NCBI GenBank assembly: GCA_013178295.1
Contig: JABLWW010000015.1
Span: 1-64,000, forward strand
Reading direction: 5' to 3'
Source of the DNA: Anaerolineae bacterium
GTDB taxonomy: Bacteria > Chloroflexota > Anaerolineae > Anaerolineales > Anaerolineaceae
DNA length: 64,000 nt
This document shows positions 53,701 to 63,100 of the stretch, in pieces. Made by a program: the position numbers and the translations under genes. Within the stretch, counting starts at the first letter, position 1. Each line of letters starts with the position of its first letter. The notes under the pieces are model-generated. The model saw nothing but the letters and a program-made list of their open reading frames with translations. It searched no databases and was not told the DNA's origin.

Positions 53701-54037
53701 ACCACTCGACGTTGTAGCCTTCATCGGCAAGGTCAATACACGGGCGCGGGATTTCCAGCTCGTCCATGATCTGCACCGTCTTAAGCTCGATAAAGCGCGC
53801 CCCGCACAGCCAGGCGGCGATGATGTTCTGCGTCAGCTGGGTGTGCGGTCCGGCGGCTGGACCAATGGGCGTGCCCAAACGGCTGCCGAACAGGTCATCC
53901 ACAACATAAGGGGCGTCCTTTTGGGGGACGTGAAACTGCGCACGGTGAATGCCAAAGATCGAGTGGTTCTCCTCATATTCTTTGAGAATCCAGCGCAGCA
54001 AAAAGTCGAACGATTGCACCTTCATTCTATCTGACAT
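50738..54037 (-). CDS. ygfK: YgfK-type NAD(P)H:Fe-S oxidoreductase (putative selenate reductase subunit)
   Basis: 1099 residues. The N-terminal ~430 residues form a dihydroorotate-dehydrogenase-like barrel (GTPIGPAAGPHTQLTQNIIA). A glutamate-synthase small-subunit-like half follows: Cys cluster CVTAPCMEPC near 448, FAD site AVIGSGPSGLAAAAFLAL near 540 and NAD(P) site AVIGGGDTAMDAARVARR near 670. The C-terminus holds Fe-S clusters (CSTFCDKCVEVCP near 910, CNACGNCATFC near 972). E. coli YgfK has this architecture and is linked to selenium and purine metabolism. The usual partner genes (xdh, ygfM, ygfN) are not here. GGAGG precedes the ATG. Confidence 0.87.
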   Translation of the reverse strand: MSDRMKVQSFDFLLRWILKEYEENHSIFGIHRAQFHVPQKDAPYVVDDLFGSRLGTPIGPAAGPHTQLTQNIIAAWLCGARFIELKTVQIMDELEIPRPCIDLADEGYNVEWSQELRLKESVGEYIKAWALIHILNRLLGWEELAPLGTIFNMSVGYNLEGIQSPPMTQFMQRLADAGEEIALIRDYLKREHPQFADIAIPARLTNNVTLSTMHGCPPDEIERIARYLLTECRLHTTVKLNPTLLGKDQVLDILHNHLGFEEIVIPDKVFEHDLRYDRAVVLIGSLQRTAAECGLSFGVKLSNTLAMANHRGVLPGDEMYMSGRALYPVTMNLFNKLAHEFGGALNVSYSAGADALNVATILSCGALPVTAASDLLKPGGYARLAQYVENIESEMRARGANSLAELAKDKLTNLENAAQDALTNPRYKKRYHPYGLPKVQSALDMFDCVTAPCMEPCAVHQNIPEYAWLISRGEFDRALEVILARNPLPGVTGYVCTHLCQTRCTRNNYEEPVAIRALKRFALEHGHTQLAVRKPRRGRRVAVIGSGPSGLAAAAFLALQGVDVVVFEAKDRPGGMLNMIPSFRLPQEVIDEDIERIRSLGVEIRLSQAVRTPPEELLQQGFDAVYVAAGFQKDVPLTIEGAEGEGVYAALDLLGRVRRGEKPDLGRQVAVIGGGDTAMDAARVARRLGAGVVTIVYRRSRAEMPASPEEVQGALEEGVEIMELVTPLRVLREKGHVVAMKCVRNRLGEPDASGRPRPVAIEHSEFNLPVDAVITAIGQQPDLDFLQGSAVARLPNGAVAVQEATRSAGVEGVFAGGDVVEGPESIIAACADGRKAAEGICAMLGIPFEEYAPQPPALSEEEIVQVKRARARRTPSRRPTELETPLRVDFSLVEATLAEDVARAEAARCLQCSTFCDKCVEVCPNRANYTYTVQPVHWSLPLLTVRGGVLEFSGRTEVFRIEQARQVVHVDDFCNACGNCATFCVHNGEPFADKPRLFLDREDFHSESDNAYLIERGSRGWVMRARQGGAEARLEWRAGGSKARYEDDKMVLVIKTDTFQPLGMRLKHPFEGEHSLRSAALMYVILRGLTQSAKYLPVL

Positions 54038-54252
54038 ACTGCCTCCAATAAAAATTTGTCTGACAATGTTATTCTATCTTACCGTTAAAGGGCGGCGTTA
54101 CACACTGGACAACCATCTATGATTGGGGTGACATTATTCCCTTCCTGGGCATATCACAGATGGGGCAGTTTTGCACCCCAAAACCTGTGTTACAATCCTC
54201 TCTGCGCCGTCCTCTGCGGCAGGCGCACTTTTATTTTATCAGGAGACTTGCT

Positions 54253-55065
54253 GTGCCCAAAATTCTGTTGTTTGTGCTGCTTGCACTCGTCATTTTGCTG
54301 GCGCTTGGCTGGCTGGGGCTGAAAATCAAACCAGCCGCCTTCCCGCCCTATCCGCAGCGCACCCCTGCCCTGCAGACCGTGCCGCTGCCGCCCAACCTGC
54401 CGCCGCCGGTTGAGCGTTTTTACCGCACGGTGTATGGCGATCACATCCCGGTCATCACCTCAGCCGTCATCAGCGGGCGCGCCACCATCCGCCCGTTTGG
54501 CGCGCTCTCGCTTCCGGCGCGCTTCCGCTTCACCCACGATGCCGGAAAAGGCTACCGCCACTACATCGAAGCCACCTTCTTCGGCATCCCCATCCTCAAG
54601 GTCAACGAGCGCTATCTGGACGGCAAAGGGCGCATGGAACTGCCTTTTGGCGTCGAAGAGGGCGAGAAAATCAACCAGGGCGCCAACCTGGGAATGTGGA
54701 GCGAGGCAGGATGGTTCCCCGCCATCTATCTGACCGACCCGCGCGTGCGCTGGCTGCCAGTGGATGACGAAACCGCCATCCTGGTCGTCCCCTTTGAGGA
54801 TGCCTCCCAGCACTATGTGGTGCGCTTTGACCCCCAAAGCGGGCTGATCACCTGGATGGAATCCATGCGCTATCAGGGCGCGAGCAGCCCTGCCAAAGTG
54901 CTGTGGCTCAACCGCGCCGAGTGGGGCGAGCGCGATGGCAAACCGTTCATGGTCAGCGGGGCTGCCATCTGGATGAACGACGGCAAGCCGTGGGCGGTGT
55001 TCACCGTTGAGGAGATCCAGTACAACGTGGACGTCAGCACATCTATCCGCCAGCGCGACCTTTAG
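54253..55065 (+). CDS. DUF6544-like membrane-anchored protein
   Basis: 270 residues. The start is GTG at 54253 with AGGAG 7 nt upstream. One N-terminal membrane helix ([18 protein letters not shown]) leads to a domain containing [40 protein letters not shown] and [16 protein letters not shown]. That pattern matches the uncharacterised DUF6544 family. The domain is probably extracellular. Its function is unknown. The flavodoxin gene follows after 49 nt. Confidence 0.78.
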   Translation: MPKILLFVLLALVILLALGWLGLKIKPAAFPPYPQRTPALQTVPLPPNLPPPVERFYRTVYGDHIPVITSAVISGRATIRPFGALSLPARFRFTHDAGKGYRHYIEATFFGIPILKVNERYLDGKGRMELPFGVEEGEKINQGANLGMWSEAGWFPAIYLTDPRVRWLPVDDETAILVVPFEDASQHYVVRFDPQSGLITWMESMRYQGASSPAKVLWLNRAEWGERDGKPFMVSGAAIWMNDGKPWAVFTVEEIQYNVDVSTSIRQRDL

Positions 55066-55114
55066 CCGCCCTGGGCGTATATGATATAGACCTGCCATAA
55101 CGAAAGATAACAAG

Positions 55115-55756
55115 ATGAGTCAACCAATCTCACGGCGCACCTTTCTCAAAACCAGCGCCATCACCGCCGCCGCGGGCGGCATCGTTTTGTGCGGCGGAGG
55201 GGCGTTTGCCGCCACCTACCGCCCGCCGATTGATCTTCCCACCACATCGTATGGAGAAAATACTATGACCAACCAGCACATCCTCATCGCCTATGCCAGC
55301 AAAGCCGGTTCGACCGCCGAAGTGGCGCAGCGCATTGGCAAAGTGCTTGCCGATGCCGGGCAGCGCGTCGACGTTCAGCCCGTGACCGAGGTCAAAGACC
55401 TGAGCGCCTACAGCGCCGTCGTGCTTGGCAGCGCCATCCGCGCCGGGCATCTTCTGCCCAAGGCGATGCAGTTTATCGAGACCCACCGCCAGGAACTGGC
55501 GCAGAAACCCTTCAGCGCCTTTATCGTCTGTCTGACGCTCAAGGACGACACCCCAGAAAACCGCAAAACCGTCAGCGCCTATCTCGACCCGCTGCGCGCC
55601 ATGCTCCCCCCCGCCCACGAAGGCATGTTTGCCGGGGTGATGGATTCCAGCAAATTGAACTTTTTGGAGCGCACGCTGATGAAGATGATGAAAGCCCCCA
55701 GCGGAGACTTCCGCCGCTGGGACGAGATCGAACGCTGGGCAGCCGCACTCGCCTAG
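55115..55756 (+). CDS. HemG-like flavodoxin with Tat signal and an internal start
   Basis: 213 residues in the long form. Residues 1-34 hold SRRTFLKTSAITAAAGG, a twin-arginine signal. The mature part is a flavodoxin: IAYASKAGSTAEVAQRIG binds the FMN phosphate, and GSAIRAGHLLPKAMQFIETH resembles menaquinone-dependent protoporphyrinogen oxidase HemG. A second ATG at 55265 (codon 51), in frame, has GGAG 9 nt upstream and would give a normal cytoplasmic flavodoxin of 163 residues. Both forms may be made. The neighbouring DUF6544-like gene is co-oriented. Confidence 0.82.
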   Translation: MSQPISRRTFLKTSAITAAAGGIVLCGGGAFAATYRPPIDLPTTSYGENTMTNQHILIAYASKAGSTAEVAQRIGKVLADAGQRVDVQPVTEVKDLSAYSAVVLGSAIRAGHLLPKAMQFIETHRQELAQKPFSAFIVCLTLKDDTPENRKTVSAYLDPLRAMLPPAHEGMFAGVMDSSKLNFLERTLMKMMKAPSGDFRRWDEIERWAAALA

Positions 55757-55911
55757 ACAGCTCCGCTTGCTGTATAACCCACGCACACCGCAGCCAGGGC
55801 TGCGCTGCATCCGCAAGTACGCCAAGCATGATGTGCTGCTGCCTGAACAGATTTGTCCAAGTCTGTAAAAAGTGCTATTATAATAAACACAGATATTGCT
55901 GAGAGGTGTGC

Positions 55912-56142
55912 ATGACCCTGCTGGATCAAATACAACAGCGTCTGAGCCAACTTCCGCCGGATAAACAGAAGGAAGTGCTCGATTTTGTCACCTTTTTGCA
56001 GCGATCCACCTCATCCAAAGCCAAGGCGCACAAAACCCGTTCGCTGCGCCAGCACGCGGCATTCGGATCGTGGAAAGAGCGCAACATCAACGCTCTAGGC
56101 TACGAACAATCTTTGCGCGCCGAGTGGGATTCGCCCCATTAG
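55912..56142 (+). CDS. DUF2281/VapB-like antitoxin
   Basis: 76 residues. LLDQIQQRLSQLPPDKQKEV and LDFVTFLQRS match the DUF2281 antitoxin N-terminus. The C-terminus (FGSWKERNINALGYEQSLRA) would wrap the partner toxin. AGAGGTG precedes the ATG. A TATAAT box lies at 55879-55884. It is encoded 11 nt before a PIN toxin, forming a type II pair. Confidence 0.82.
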   Translation: MTLLDQIQQRLSQLPPDKQKEVLDFVTFLQRSTSSKAKAHKTRSLRQHAAFGSWKERNINALGYEQSLRAEWDSPH

Positions 56143-56153
56143 GCAATCAGCGT

Positions 56154-56519
56154 ATGATCGCTGTTTTCGACACCAACATCCTGATTGACGCCCTGAACGG
56201 GGTCGCCAATGCCGATGCAGAGTACTGCCGCTATGAACGCGTCCTTATTAGCTGTATCACGTGGATCGAAGTGATGGTAGGTGCAAAGGCGAGCGAGGAA
56301 AAACAACTGCGCGATTTTCTGGATACCAATTTTGAGGTCATCCCATTGGACAACGCCATTGCCGAGGCGGCGGTGCTTTTACGGCGGCAACACCACCTGC
56401 GTCTGCCGGATGCCGTGATCTGGGATACGGCGCAGGTGAACGGTGCTGACCTGGTAACGCGCAACACCAAAGACTTCAAGCCGGAATGGGCAGGCATCCG
56501 GGTTCCTTACACATTATAA
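56154..56519 (+). CDS. VapC-like PIN-domain toxin
   Basis: 121 residues. IAVFDTNILIDAL carries the first catalytic Asp, LPDAVIWDTAQVNGADLVTR and NTKDF the remaining acids. It probably cuts RNA and is held in check by the antitoxin encoded immediately upstream. ATG at 56154 chosen because the frame extension overlaps the antitoxin and because PIN proteins begin at this motif. Confidence 0.88.
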   Translation: MIAVFDTNILIDALNGVANADAEYCRYERVLISCITWIEVMVGAKASEEKQLRDFLDTNFEVIPLDNAIAEAAVLLRRQHHLRLPDAVIWDTAQVNGADLVTRNTKDFKPEWAGIRVPYTL

Positions 56520-56597
56520 GAGCGTGCGACCGATAAAGCCGCCGCATGCAGACAGCAGGCGAGAAATCTGCCTCAATCCAAAACTAGAATTTTTAGC

Positions 56598-57242
56598 ATG
56601 GAAACGTCCCCTCCCGAAGCCATTCTCATCCCCGGCGGCGGGGTGCGCGCAGAAGGGGAACTGCCCGAGTGGACGCTGCGCCGTTTGCAGCGCGCCCTGC
56701 AGGTGGAGGGCAGACCGCTGTTCATCCTGCTCAGCGCCGGAACGCCGCACAAACCGCCTCCGCTGGATGGGCGCGGCTTTCCCATCTTTGAATCGCTTGC
56801 CGCCGCCCGCTGGCTGCTGGCGCACGGCGTGCCTGCCGAGCGCATCCTCACCGAAACCTGCTCCTACGATACCATCGGCAACGCCTATTTTGCCCGCCGC
56901 CTGCATGTTGACCCACTGGGGCTGCGCCGCCTGCTGGTGATCACCTCAGAGTTTCATCTGGCACGCACTACCGCCGTCTTCGGTTGGGTCTTCAGCCTGG
57001 ATGCGCCGCCGGGCGGTTATCATCTGCAGTTCGAAGCGGTGAGCGACGCCGGGATTGACCCGCGCCTGCTTTCTGCCCGCGGCGAAAAAGAAGCCTCTGC
57101 CCTGCGGCAGGTGCAGCAGCTGCGCGCCCAAATTCACAGCCTGGCAGACCTGCACCGCTGGCTGTACACCCGGCACGCCGCCTATGCCCCCTGGGCAGCG
57201 CCGCCCGCCGTGCTGGACGAAGACGCCCGCGCCAGCTACTAG
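56598..57242 (+). CDS. DUF218/YdcF-family protein
   Basis: 214 residues. AILIPGGGVRAEGELPEWTL, LFILLSAGTPHKPPP, TETCSYDTIGNAYFARR and LLVITSEFHLARTTAVFGWV are the DUF218 landmarks (GGG, SxG, T-x-x-N, S-x-x-H). Relatives bind S-adenosylmethionine or handle cell-envelope intermediates. No transmembrane segment is present, so it is probably cytoplasmic. Specific role unknown. Confidence 0.85.
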   Translation: METSPPEAILIPGGGVRAEGELPEWTLRRLQRALQVEGRPLFILLSAGTPHKPPPLDGRGFPIFESLAAARWLLAHGVPAERILTETCSYDTIGNAYFARRLHVDPLGLRRLLVITSEFHLARTTAVFGWVFSLDAPPGGYHLQFEAVSDAGIDPRLLSARGEKEASALRQVQQLRAQIHSLADLHRWLYTRHAAYAPWAAPPAVLDEDARASY

Positions 57243-57256
57243 CTACTAGCCCGTCC

Positions 57257-59782
57257 TCACGCATCCAGCATCTGGCGGATTTTGGCGGAAAGCTCGCGGA
57301 AGAGATACGGCTTCTGGATAAAGTGCACGCCCGCCTCCAGCACGCCGTGATGCACGATCACATTGGCGGTGTAGCCGGAGGTGTAGAGCGTTTTGAGGTG
57401 CGGGTAGGTCTGCGTCAGCGCCTCCGCAAGCTGGCGGCCGTTCATGCCGGGCATGACCATATCGGTCATCAGCAGGTGGATCTGGCCGCCGTGCTGCCGC
57501 GCCAGTTCCAGCGCCTGGACGGGGGAAGTTGCCGCCAGCACGGTATAGCCCAGCTCTTCAAGGTTTTCGCGGCACAGCTCGAGCAGTCCCTCCTCATCTT
57601 CCACCAGCAGAATCGTCTCGCTGCCGCCCGCAAACGCCTGACCCTCCTGCGGCAGGGCGGCGGGCATCTCCACCTCCTCATCCGCCCAGGGCAGATAGAT
57701 TTTGAAGGTCGTCCCCCCGCCCACCTCGCTATAGACGTTGATAAACCCGCCCTGCTGTTTGACGATGCCGTATACCGTTGCCAGTCCCAGCCCGGTGCCC
57801 TTGTGTTGCTCTTCTTCTTTGGTGGTGTAAAACGGCTCAAACAGGTGCAGCAGCGTCTCGCGCGTCATCCCCCTGCCGCTGTCGCTGACCGCCAGCATCA
57901 CATACCTGCCGGGCAGCGCCTCGATGTGGGTATCGCAGTAGCTGGTCTCCAGGGTCAGGTCATGCGTCTCAACACTCACCCTGCCCACACCGTCAATCGC
58001 CTCGCGGGCATTGACCAGCAGGTTGACCAGCAGCTGATCCACCTGCACCGGGTCAATCTTGACCTTGAGCACGCCGGGAGCGGGGACCCACTCGAGTTCG
58101 ATATCCTCGCCAATCAGCCGTTTGAGCATGCGCAGCATGTTTTCAATCGTGTGGTTGAGGTCGAGAACGCGCGGGTTGACCGTCTGACGGCGGGCAAAGG
58201 TGAGCAGCTGGCGGGTCAGCTCCGCCGAGCGGCGGGCGGTGGTGTGAATCTCTTCAAAGATGGGATAGCAGGCTTCGTCGGGGGCAAAACGGTTGAGGGC
58301 TGTCTCGGTGTGCCCAATGATGACGCCCAGCAGGTTGTTGAAGTCATGCGCCACGCCGCCTGCCAGCCGTCCGATCGAATCGAGCTTCTGCGCCTGCTGC
58401 AGCTGGTCGCGCAGCTTTTCGCGCTCCTCATCGGCTTGATGCTGGCGGGTCATATCGCGCAGGATGGCGGTATAGCCCTGCTGGCGCTCCAGATAGGTGA
58501 GCGACATCTCCACCGGCAGCATACGCCCGTCCTTAGCTTGCAACTCTACCGACAGCCCAAACAGCGTGCCCCGCTGGCGCACCTCGCCCAGCGCCTCGGC
58601 AATCTTGCCCTTGCTGTGCGGCGGACAGATCATATCACAGGGCTTGCCGAGAATCTCCTGACGGGTATAGCCAAAAACCTGCTCGGCGCCGCGGTTCCAC
58701 AGCAGAATCTCGAGCGCAGTGTTGAACGAGATGATCGCCTCGCCGGAGGTCTCGAGGACGGTGCGGTAGAGCGCTTCGGAGGTCTGCACCTGATCCATCA
58801 GACGGGCATTTTCCAGCGCCGCCGCCAGACTGCCAGCCAGCAGGCAGGCGGGGCGTTCGTCCTCCTCTTCCCAGGCGTTCGCCGTGCGGCTGAAGAGCGC
58901 CAGCACCCCCAGCAGACGCTGCCCGCACAGCACCGGCACAATCAGCGCGGCGCGCAGGTCGGCGGCTGTATCCGCGGGCAAATGACAGGCATGGGCGGCA
59001 TCCTCGCCCAGCACCAGGGCAGACTGCAAGCGCGCACAGCGTTCGAGCGCGCTGCCGTCCAAACGCACCTCCAGCGGCGGCAGCTGCTGCAGAGCATCTT
59101 GCAGGGCAGGGCTTGCCCCCGCCAACTGGGCAAACGCCAGGCGGGCGTGCGGCTCCTCATAGACAAAATATACCCCCACCTCGGCGGCAAAGGCACGGAT
59201 AGCAGCCTGCAGGGCGGTTTTGATCAGCGTTTGCGGCGGGGCAAACACCGCCAAATCCACCCCCGCCTGATAGAGCATCTCCAGCCGCTGGTTGGTGCGC
59301 CGCAGCTGTTCCATTTTATCTTCCAGCTTGCGCACCAGCGCCTGGCTGTACTCACGGTAGTAGGTCATATCATTCTCCTGCGTCTCCTGCGAGACGGTAT
59401 ACTCACCCGCGGTATGGGTCTCCAGCACCTCTACCAGCAGTTCCAGAAAGCGCTGCGGATCGATGGGTTTGGTAATAAAACGGTCAGCCCCCAGACTGAG
59501 CGCAAAAGCTTCGTCTTTGGGGTCGGTGTAGGTGGCAGTATAGAAAATAAACGGGATGTGTCTCAGGCACTCGTCCGCCCGCCAGGCACGGCACAGGCTA
59601 AAGCCGTCCATCACCGGCATGAGGATATCGCTGACGATCACATCCGGCGGGCTGCGCCGTGCGGCTTCCAGCGCCTCGGCGCCGTTGGCGGCGCTTTCCA
59701 CCGTATAGCCTTTGGCGCGCAGCAAGGTTTGCAGCAAATACAGGTTTTCGCTTTTATCGTCAACGATAAGCACTCTGGTCAT
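57257..59782 (-). CDS. Hybrid sensor histidine kinase (REC-GAF-PAS-HisKA-HATPase-REC)
   Basis: 841 residues, no transmembrane segment. REC 1 (~1-125) has Asp52 in DVIVSDILMPVMDG. A GAF domain (~195-325) and a PAS domain (~336-455; LETSGEAIISFNTALEILLW) follow. The kinase H-box is AHDFNNLL near residue 478 and the ATP site reads DSGRGMTRETLLHLFEPFYT and GTGLGLATVYG. REC 2 (~722-838) has Asp near 773 in LLMTDMVMPG. The gene starts with a 4-nt overlap (ATGA) with the CheY-like gene before it. It receives and passes phosphoryl groups within a relay; no DNA-binding output lies nearby. Confidence 0.9.
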   Translation of the reverse strand: MTRVLIVDDKSENLYLLQTLLRAKGYTVESAANGAEALEAARRSPPDVIVSDILMPVMDGFSLCRAWRADECLRHIPFIFYTATYTDPKDEAFALSLGADRFITKPIDPQRFLELLVEVLETHTAGEYTVSQETQENDMTYYREYSQALVRKLEDKMEQLRRTNQRLEMLYQAGVDLAVFAPPQTLIKTALQAAIRAFAAEVGVYFVYEEPHARLAFAQLAGASPALQDALQQLPPLEVRLDGSALERCARLQSALVLGEDAAHACHLPADTAADLRAALIVPVLCGQRLLGVLALFSRTANAWEEEDERPACLLAGSLAAALENARLMDQVQTSEALYRTVLETSGEAIISFNTALEILLWNRGAEQVFGYTRQEILGKPCDMICPPHSKGKIAEALGEVRQRGTLFGLSVELQAKDGRMLPVEMSLTYLERQQGYTAILRDMTRQHQADEEREKLRDQLQQAQKLDSIGRLAGGVAHDFNNLLGVIIGHTETALNRFAPDEACYPIFEEIHTTARRSAELTRQLLTFARRQTVNPRVLDLNHTIENMLRMLKRLIGEDIELEWVPAPGVLKVKIDPVQVDQLLVNLLVNAREAIDGVGRVSVETHDLTLETSYCDTHIEALPGRYVMLAVSDSGRGMTRETLLHLFEPFYTTKEEEQHKGTGLGLATVYGIVKQQGGFINVYSEVGGGTTFKIYLPWADEEVEMPAALPQEGQAFAGGSETILLVEDEEGLLELCRENLEELGYTVLAATSPVQALELARQHGGQIHLLMTDMVMPGMNGRQLAEALTQTYPHLKTLYTSGYTANVIVHHGVLEAGVHFIQKPYLFRELSAKIRQMLDA

Positions 59783-60177
59783 GGCGACTGCGCTCCTTCT
59801 GGGCGAAGATGCGGCGGCAGGTGGCGTTCCACCTCGCCGACAAAAGTGGCTGGGTTGATGGGTTTTTCGATATACCCGCGGCATCCGGCGGCGAGCACGC
59901 TCTCGCGGTCGCCCGGCATGGCATACGAAGTAACCGCCACAATCGGGATGTGCGCCAGCAACGGATCGCCGCTGATGTGGCGCGCCACCGTGTAGCCATC
60001 CATGCCCGGCAGCTGGATATCGAGCAGGATCAGGTCGGGGTTGATCTGGCGCGCCAGTTCGAGCCCGAGGTGCCCATCCTCTGCCTGCACCACACGGTAA
60101 CCGCGTTTTTCAAGGATAAAGGTCGCCAGATAGCGGTTTTTCTCGTTATCCTCAATCAGCAAAATGGTTGCCGTCAT
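59779..60177 (-). CDS. Single-domain response regulator (CheY/DivK-like)
   Basis: 132 residues of REC only. ILLIEDNEKNRYLATFIL supplies the acidic pocket, ILLDIQLPGMDGY the phospho-accepting Asp and EKPINPATF the conserved Lys. It lies between two kinase genes, 3 nt after one and overlapping the next by 4 nt, so it probably shuttles phosphoryl groups between them. Confidence 0.92.
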   Translation of the reverse strand: MTATILLIEDNEKNRYLATFILEKRGYRVVQAEDGHLGLELARQINPDLILLDIQLPGMDGYTVARHISGDPLLAHIPIVAVTSYAMPGDRESVLAAGCRGYIEKPINPATFVGEVERHLPPHLRPEGAQSP

Positions 60178-60180
60178 ACT

Positions 60181-63100
60181 TCATGCTCCTTGCGTCAGCG
60201 GCAGGGTGAAGCTGAAACAGCTGCCGCGCCCCGCTTTGCTCTCCACCTGTATTGTACCACCCATTGCCTCCACCAGCCGTTTGCAGATCGAAAGCCCCAG
60301 CCCGGTGCCCTCGTAGGAGCGGGTGATGCCCGTTTCCAGCTGGCGGAAGGGCTGAAAGATTTTTTCCACATCCTCAGGGCGGATGCCGATGCCGGTATCG
60401 CGCACGCGGGTTACCAGCCAGCCGTTCTCGATGCGCGCCGAGAGCGACACCTCGCCGCGCTCGGTAAACTTGACGGCGTTGCTCAGCAGGTTGAGGACGA
60501 TCTGCTCCACCCGCCGCCGGTCGCCGCGCAGGCTGCCCAGGGCGGGGTCAATCTCGCAGCGCAGCGCCAGCCCTTTTTTCTCCGCCAGCGGGCGCATCTT
60601 CTCAACACTGCGCTGCAGTGCGGCGCGCAGATCGAAGGTCTCATGCGCCAGTTCCAGCTGTCCGGCTTCGATTTTTGAGATATCCAGCACATCGTTGATC
60701 AGTTCAAGCAGATGCTGGGCGCTGTCCTGCACCATGCTGAGCTGTTTGCGCTGTTCATCGTTCAGTTCGCCCACCAGCCCCATCAGCAGGATGCCGGTGA
60801 AGCCGATGATGGAATTGAGCGGCGTGCGCAGCTCGTGCGACATGGTCGCCAAAAACGCCGACTTGGTGCGGTCGGCGGCTTGGGCACGGTCGCGGGCGAT
60901 CTCCAGTTCACGCGTGCGCTCGGCAACGCGCTCCTCCAGGCGGGCGGCGTGGGTGCGGATTTCTTCCAGCAGACGGGCGTTCTGGATGGCGATACCCATC
61001 TGCGCCGCCACCGTCTCCAGCAGACGCTGGTCGCTTTCGCTGTAGGCATCCTGGCGGGTAGATTCGACGCTCACCGTGCCGATAACCGTCTCGCCATAGC
61101 GCAGCGGCACGCACAGGATAGAACGCACATCGCTCTCGCCGCGCAGCGGCAGGTAGCGCCGGTCGCGGCGCACATCCCCCACGCGGGCGCTCTCGCCATG
61201 CTCCGCCACCCATCCAGCAATCCCCCGCCCGCGGCGCAGCCCCAGGCTGTTGATCCTGCAGCGGGCTTCTTCTGCCGCCGCGCCCCCCAGACGGTCTTCG
61301 CCGATGACAAAGGGAACAAAGCGCTTGCCGTCTTCTTCCATCAAGAACACCGCACCGTGGTCATATCCCAGCGTCTCTTGCAGCACCGCCAGAATCTCCT
61401 GCGTCAGCTGCGGCAGGTCATGCAGGCGCGCCAGCCGCTGCCCAGCCTGATGCACCGCCTGAAGTTCGCGCACATGCCGCTGTGTCTCGTCATAGAGCAG
61501 GGCGTTGCGGATGCCGGCCGCGGCGTGTGAGGCAAGCGTTTCCAAAAAATCCGCCTGGGTTTCAAAATCGCGCTCGGATTCTGCCGCCAGCCCCACCACC
61601 CCAAACACCTCGCTGCCGGTCATCAGCGGCAGGGCGGCAAACGAACGCAGCCCCATCTGTTTGCACTCCTCCCAGGTGCAGCGCATATCGCTGAAGATAT
61701 CACGCGAATACAGCGCCCTGCCCTCCTGCGCTGCCAGCCCGCACATACATTCGCCCACGCGGTGCTCGGGAATTTCGCCAAAGCTCTGGCGGGCATGCGG
61801 CGGGGCAACCCCATGCAGCATCAGCCGCTCGCCCTGCCGCAGAAAGAGAAAGGTGAGATCGGCATTGCAGGCGGCATGCAGTTCGTTGACCGCGTGGGCA
61901 ATCACCCTCTGCGGCGAAAGGCTCTGGCTCACCTGACGGCTGAGGGAGTTAAGGGCAGAAAGCTCCTCCACGCGGCGGTGCAGTTCCAGTTCTGCCCGTT
62001 TGCGGGTGGTGATATCTTTGACCGCCCCATAAATCCCCGCCAGCCGCCCGTGTTCCTCATCCCACTGCGGCAGGGCATACACCTGCACCCACACCGTCTG
62101 GCCATCGCGGTGCACAAGACGCACTTCGCTGCTCACCGCCTGGTTGGCAAACAGCCGCTGGCGGTCTTGATCATCCTGCGCCAGGTCGTCGGGATGCAGG
62201 ACGGCGCGCCAGCCGCCGCGTTCGGCAAACTCCTGCGGGGTGTAGCCGGTGATGGCTTCCAGCGCCCCTGCCACCCACTCCTGCACCACGCGCCCGTCCT
62301 CCTCCACCCGCTCCCAAAAGACATAGTCCGAAGCCAGCATCGAGATCAGCTGATAGCGCTGCTCGCTCTCGCACAGCAGACGATTTGCCTGCTCGAGGTG
62401 GGCGGTGCGCACCCGCACCTGACGGCGCAGCAACAGCACCCACACCCCCGCCAGCACCAGCAGAGCCGCCACCCCTGCCAGCGTCCAGCGCACAAACGGC
62501 GGCAGGCGGTAGAAGACGTTCTTTTCCTCCCAGCGGCTGAGGATGGTGTAGTAGATGGATGCGCTATCATCCCGCCACGCGCCCAGATAGCGGTCAATCG
62601 CCGCTAACAGGTCAGCGTTCTGCCCCTGCGGGACGGCGTAATACAGCACCGCCGGGCTGAGCACAATGGAAGTGCGCGTCAGCCCGTAATCGCGGTGGAA
62701 GTAATCACCAAAGAAGTGGTTGGCAATGGCGGCATCGGCGGCGCCGCTTTGGGCAGCGCGGAAGGCTTCTTCCAGAGAGGCGGTCGGGACAATCTCCACC
62801 GCAAAACCAAAGCGCTGCATCAGGCTTTCAAACTCGCCCTGCTGGATGGAGCCGCCCAGCAGCGCCACGCGCCTGCCGTTGAGCTGGTCAATGCGCTGGA
62901 TGCCCGAACGCGGGGCGGCATACACCCGCGACCAGCTTTCGGCGGCGGGGATGCGGTGAAAGTCGTATTTCTGATCGCGCTCGGGCGAGTATGCCACGTC
63001 CGGCATCAGGTCAATCTCCCCCGTCTCCAGCAAAGCCAGACACACCGTCCAGGCGCAGGGGGTATAAGCCAGCTGCCAGCCCTGGCGGGCGGCAATCTCT

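Noticed and set aside
50816-54034. Long plus-strand open frame opposite the YgfK-like gene
   Set aside because: Antisense shadow; the minus strand has clear Fe-S, FAD and NAD motifs.
57323-59995. Long plus-strand open frame opposite the hybrid kinase
   Set aside because: Antisense shadow; the minus strand encodes recognisable REC, PAS and kinase motifs.
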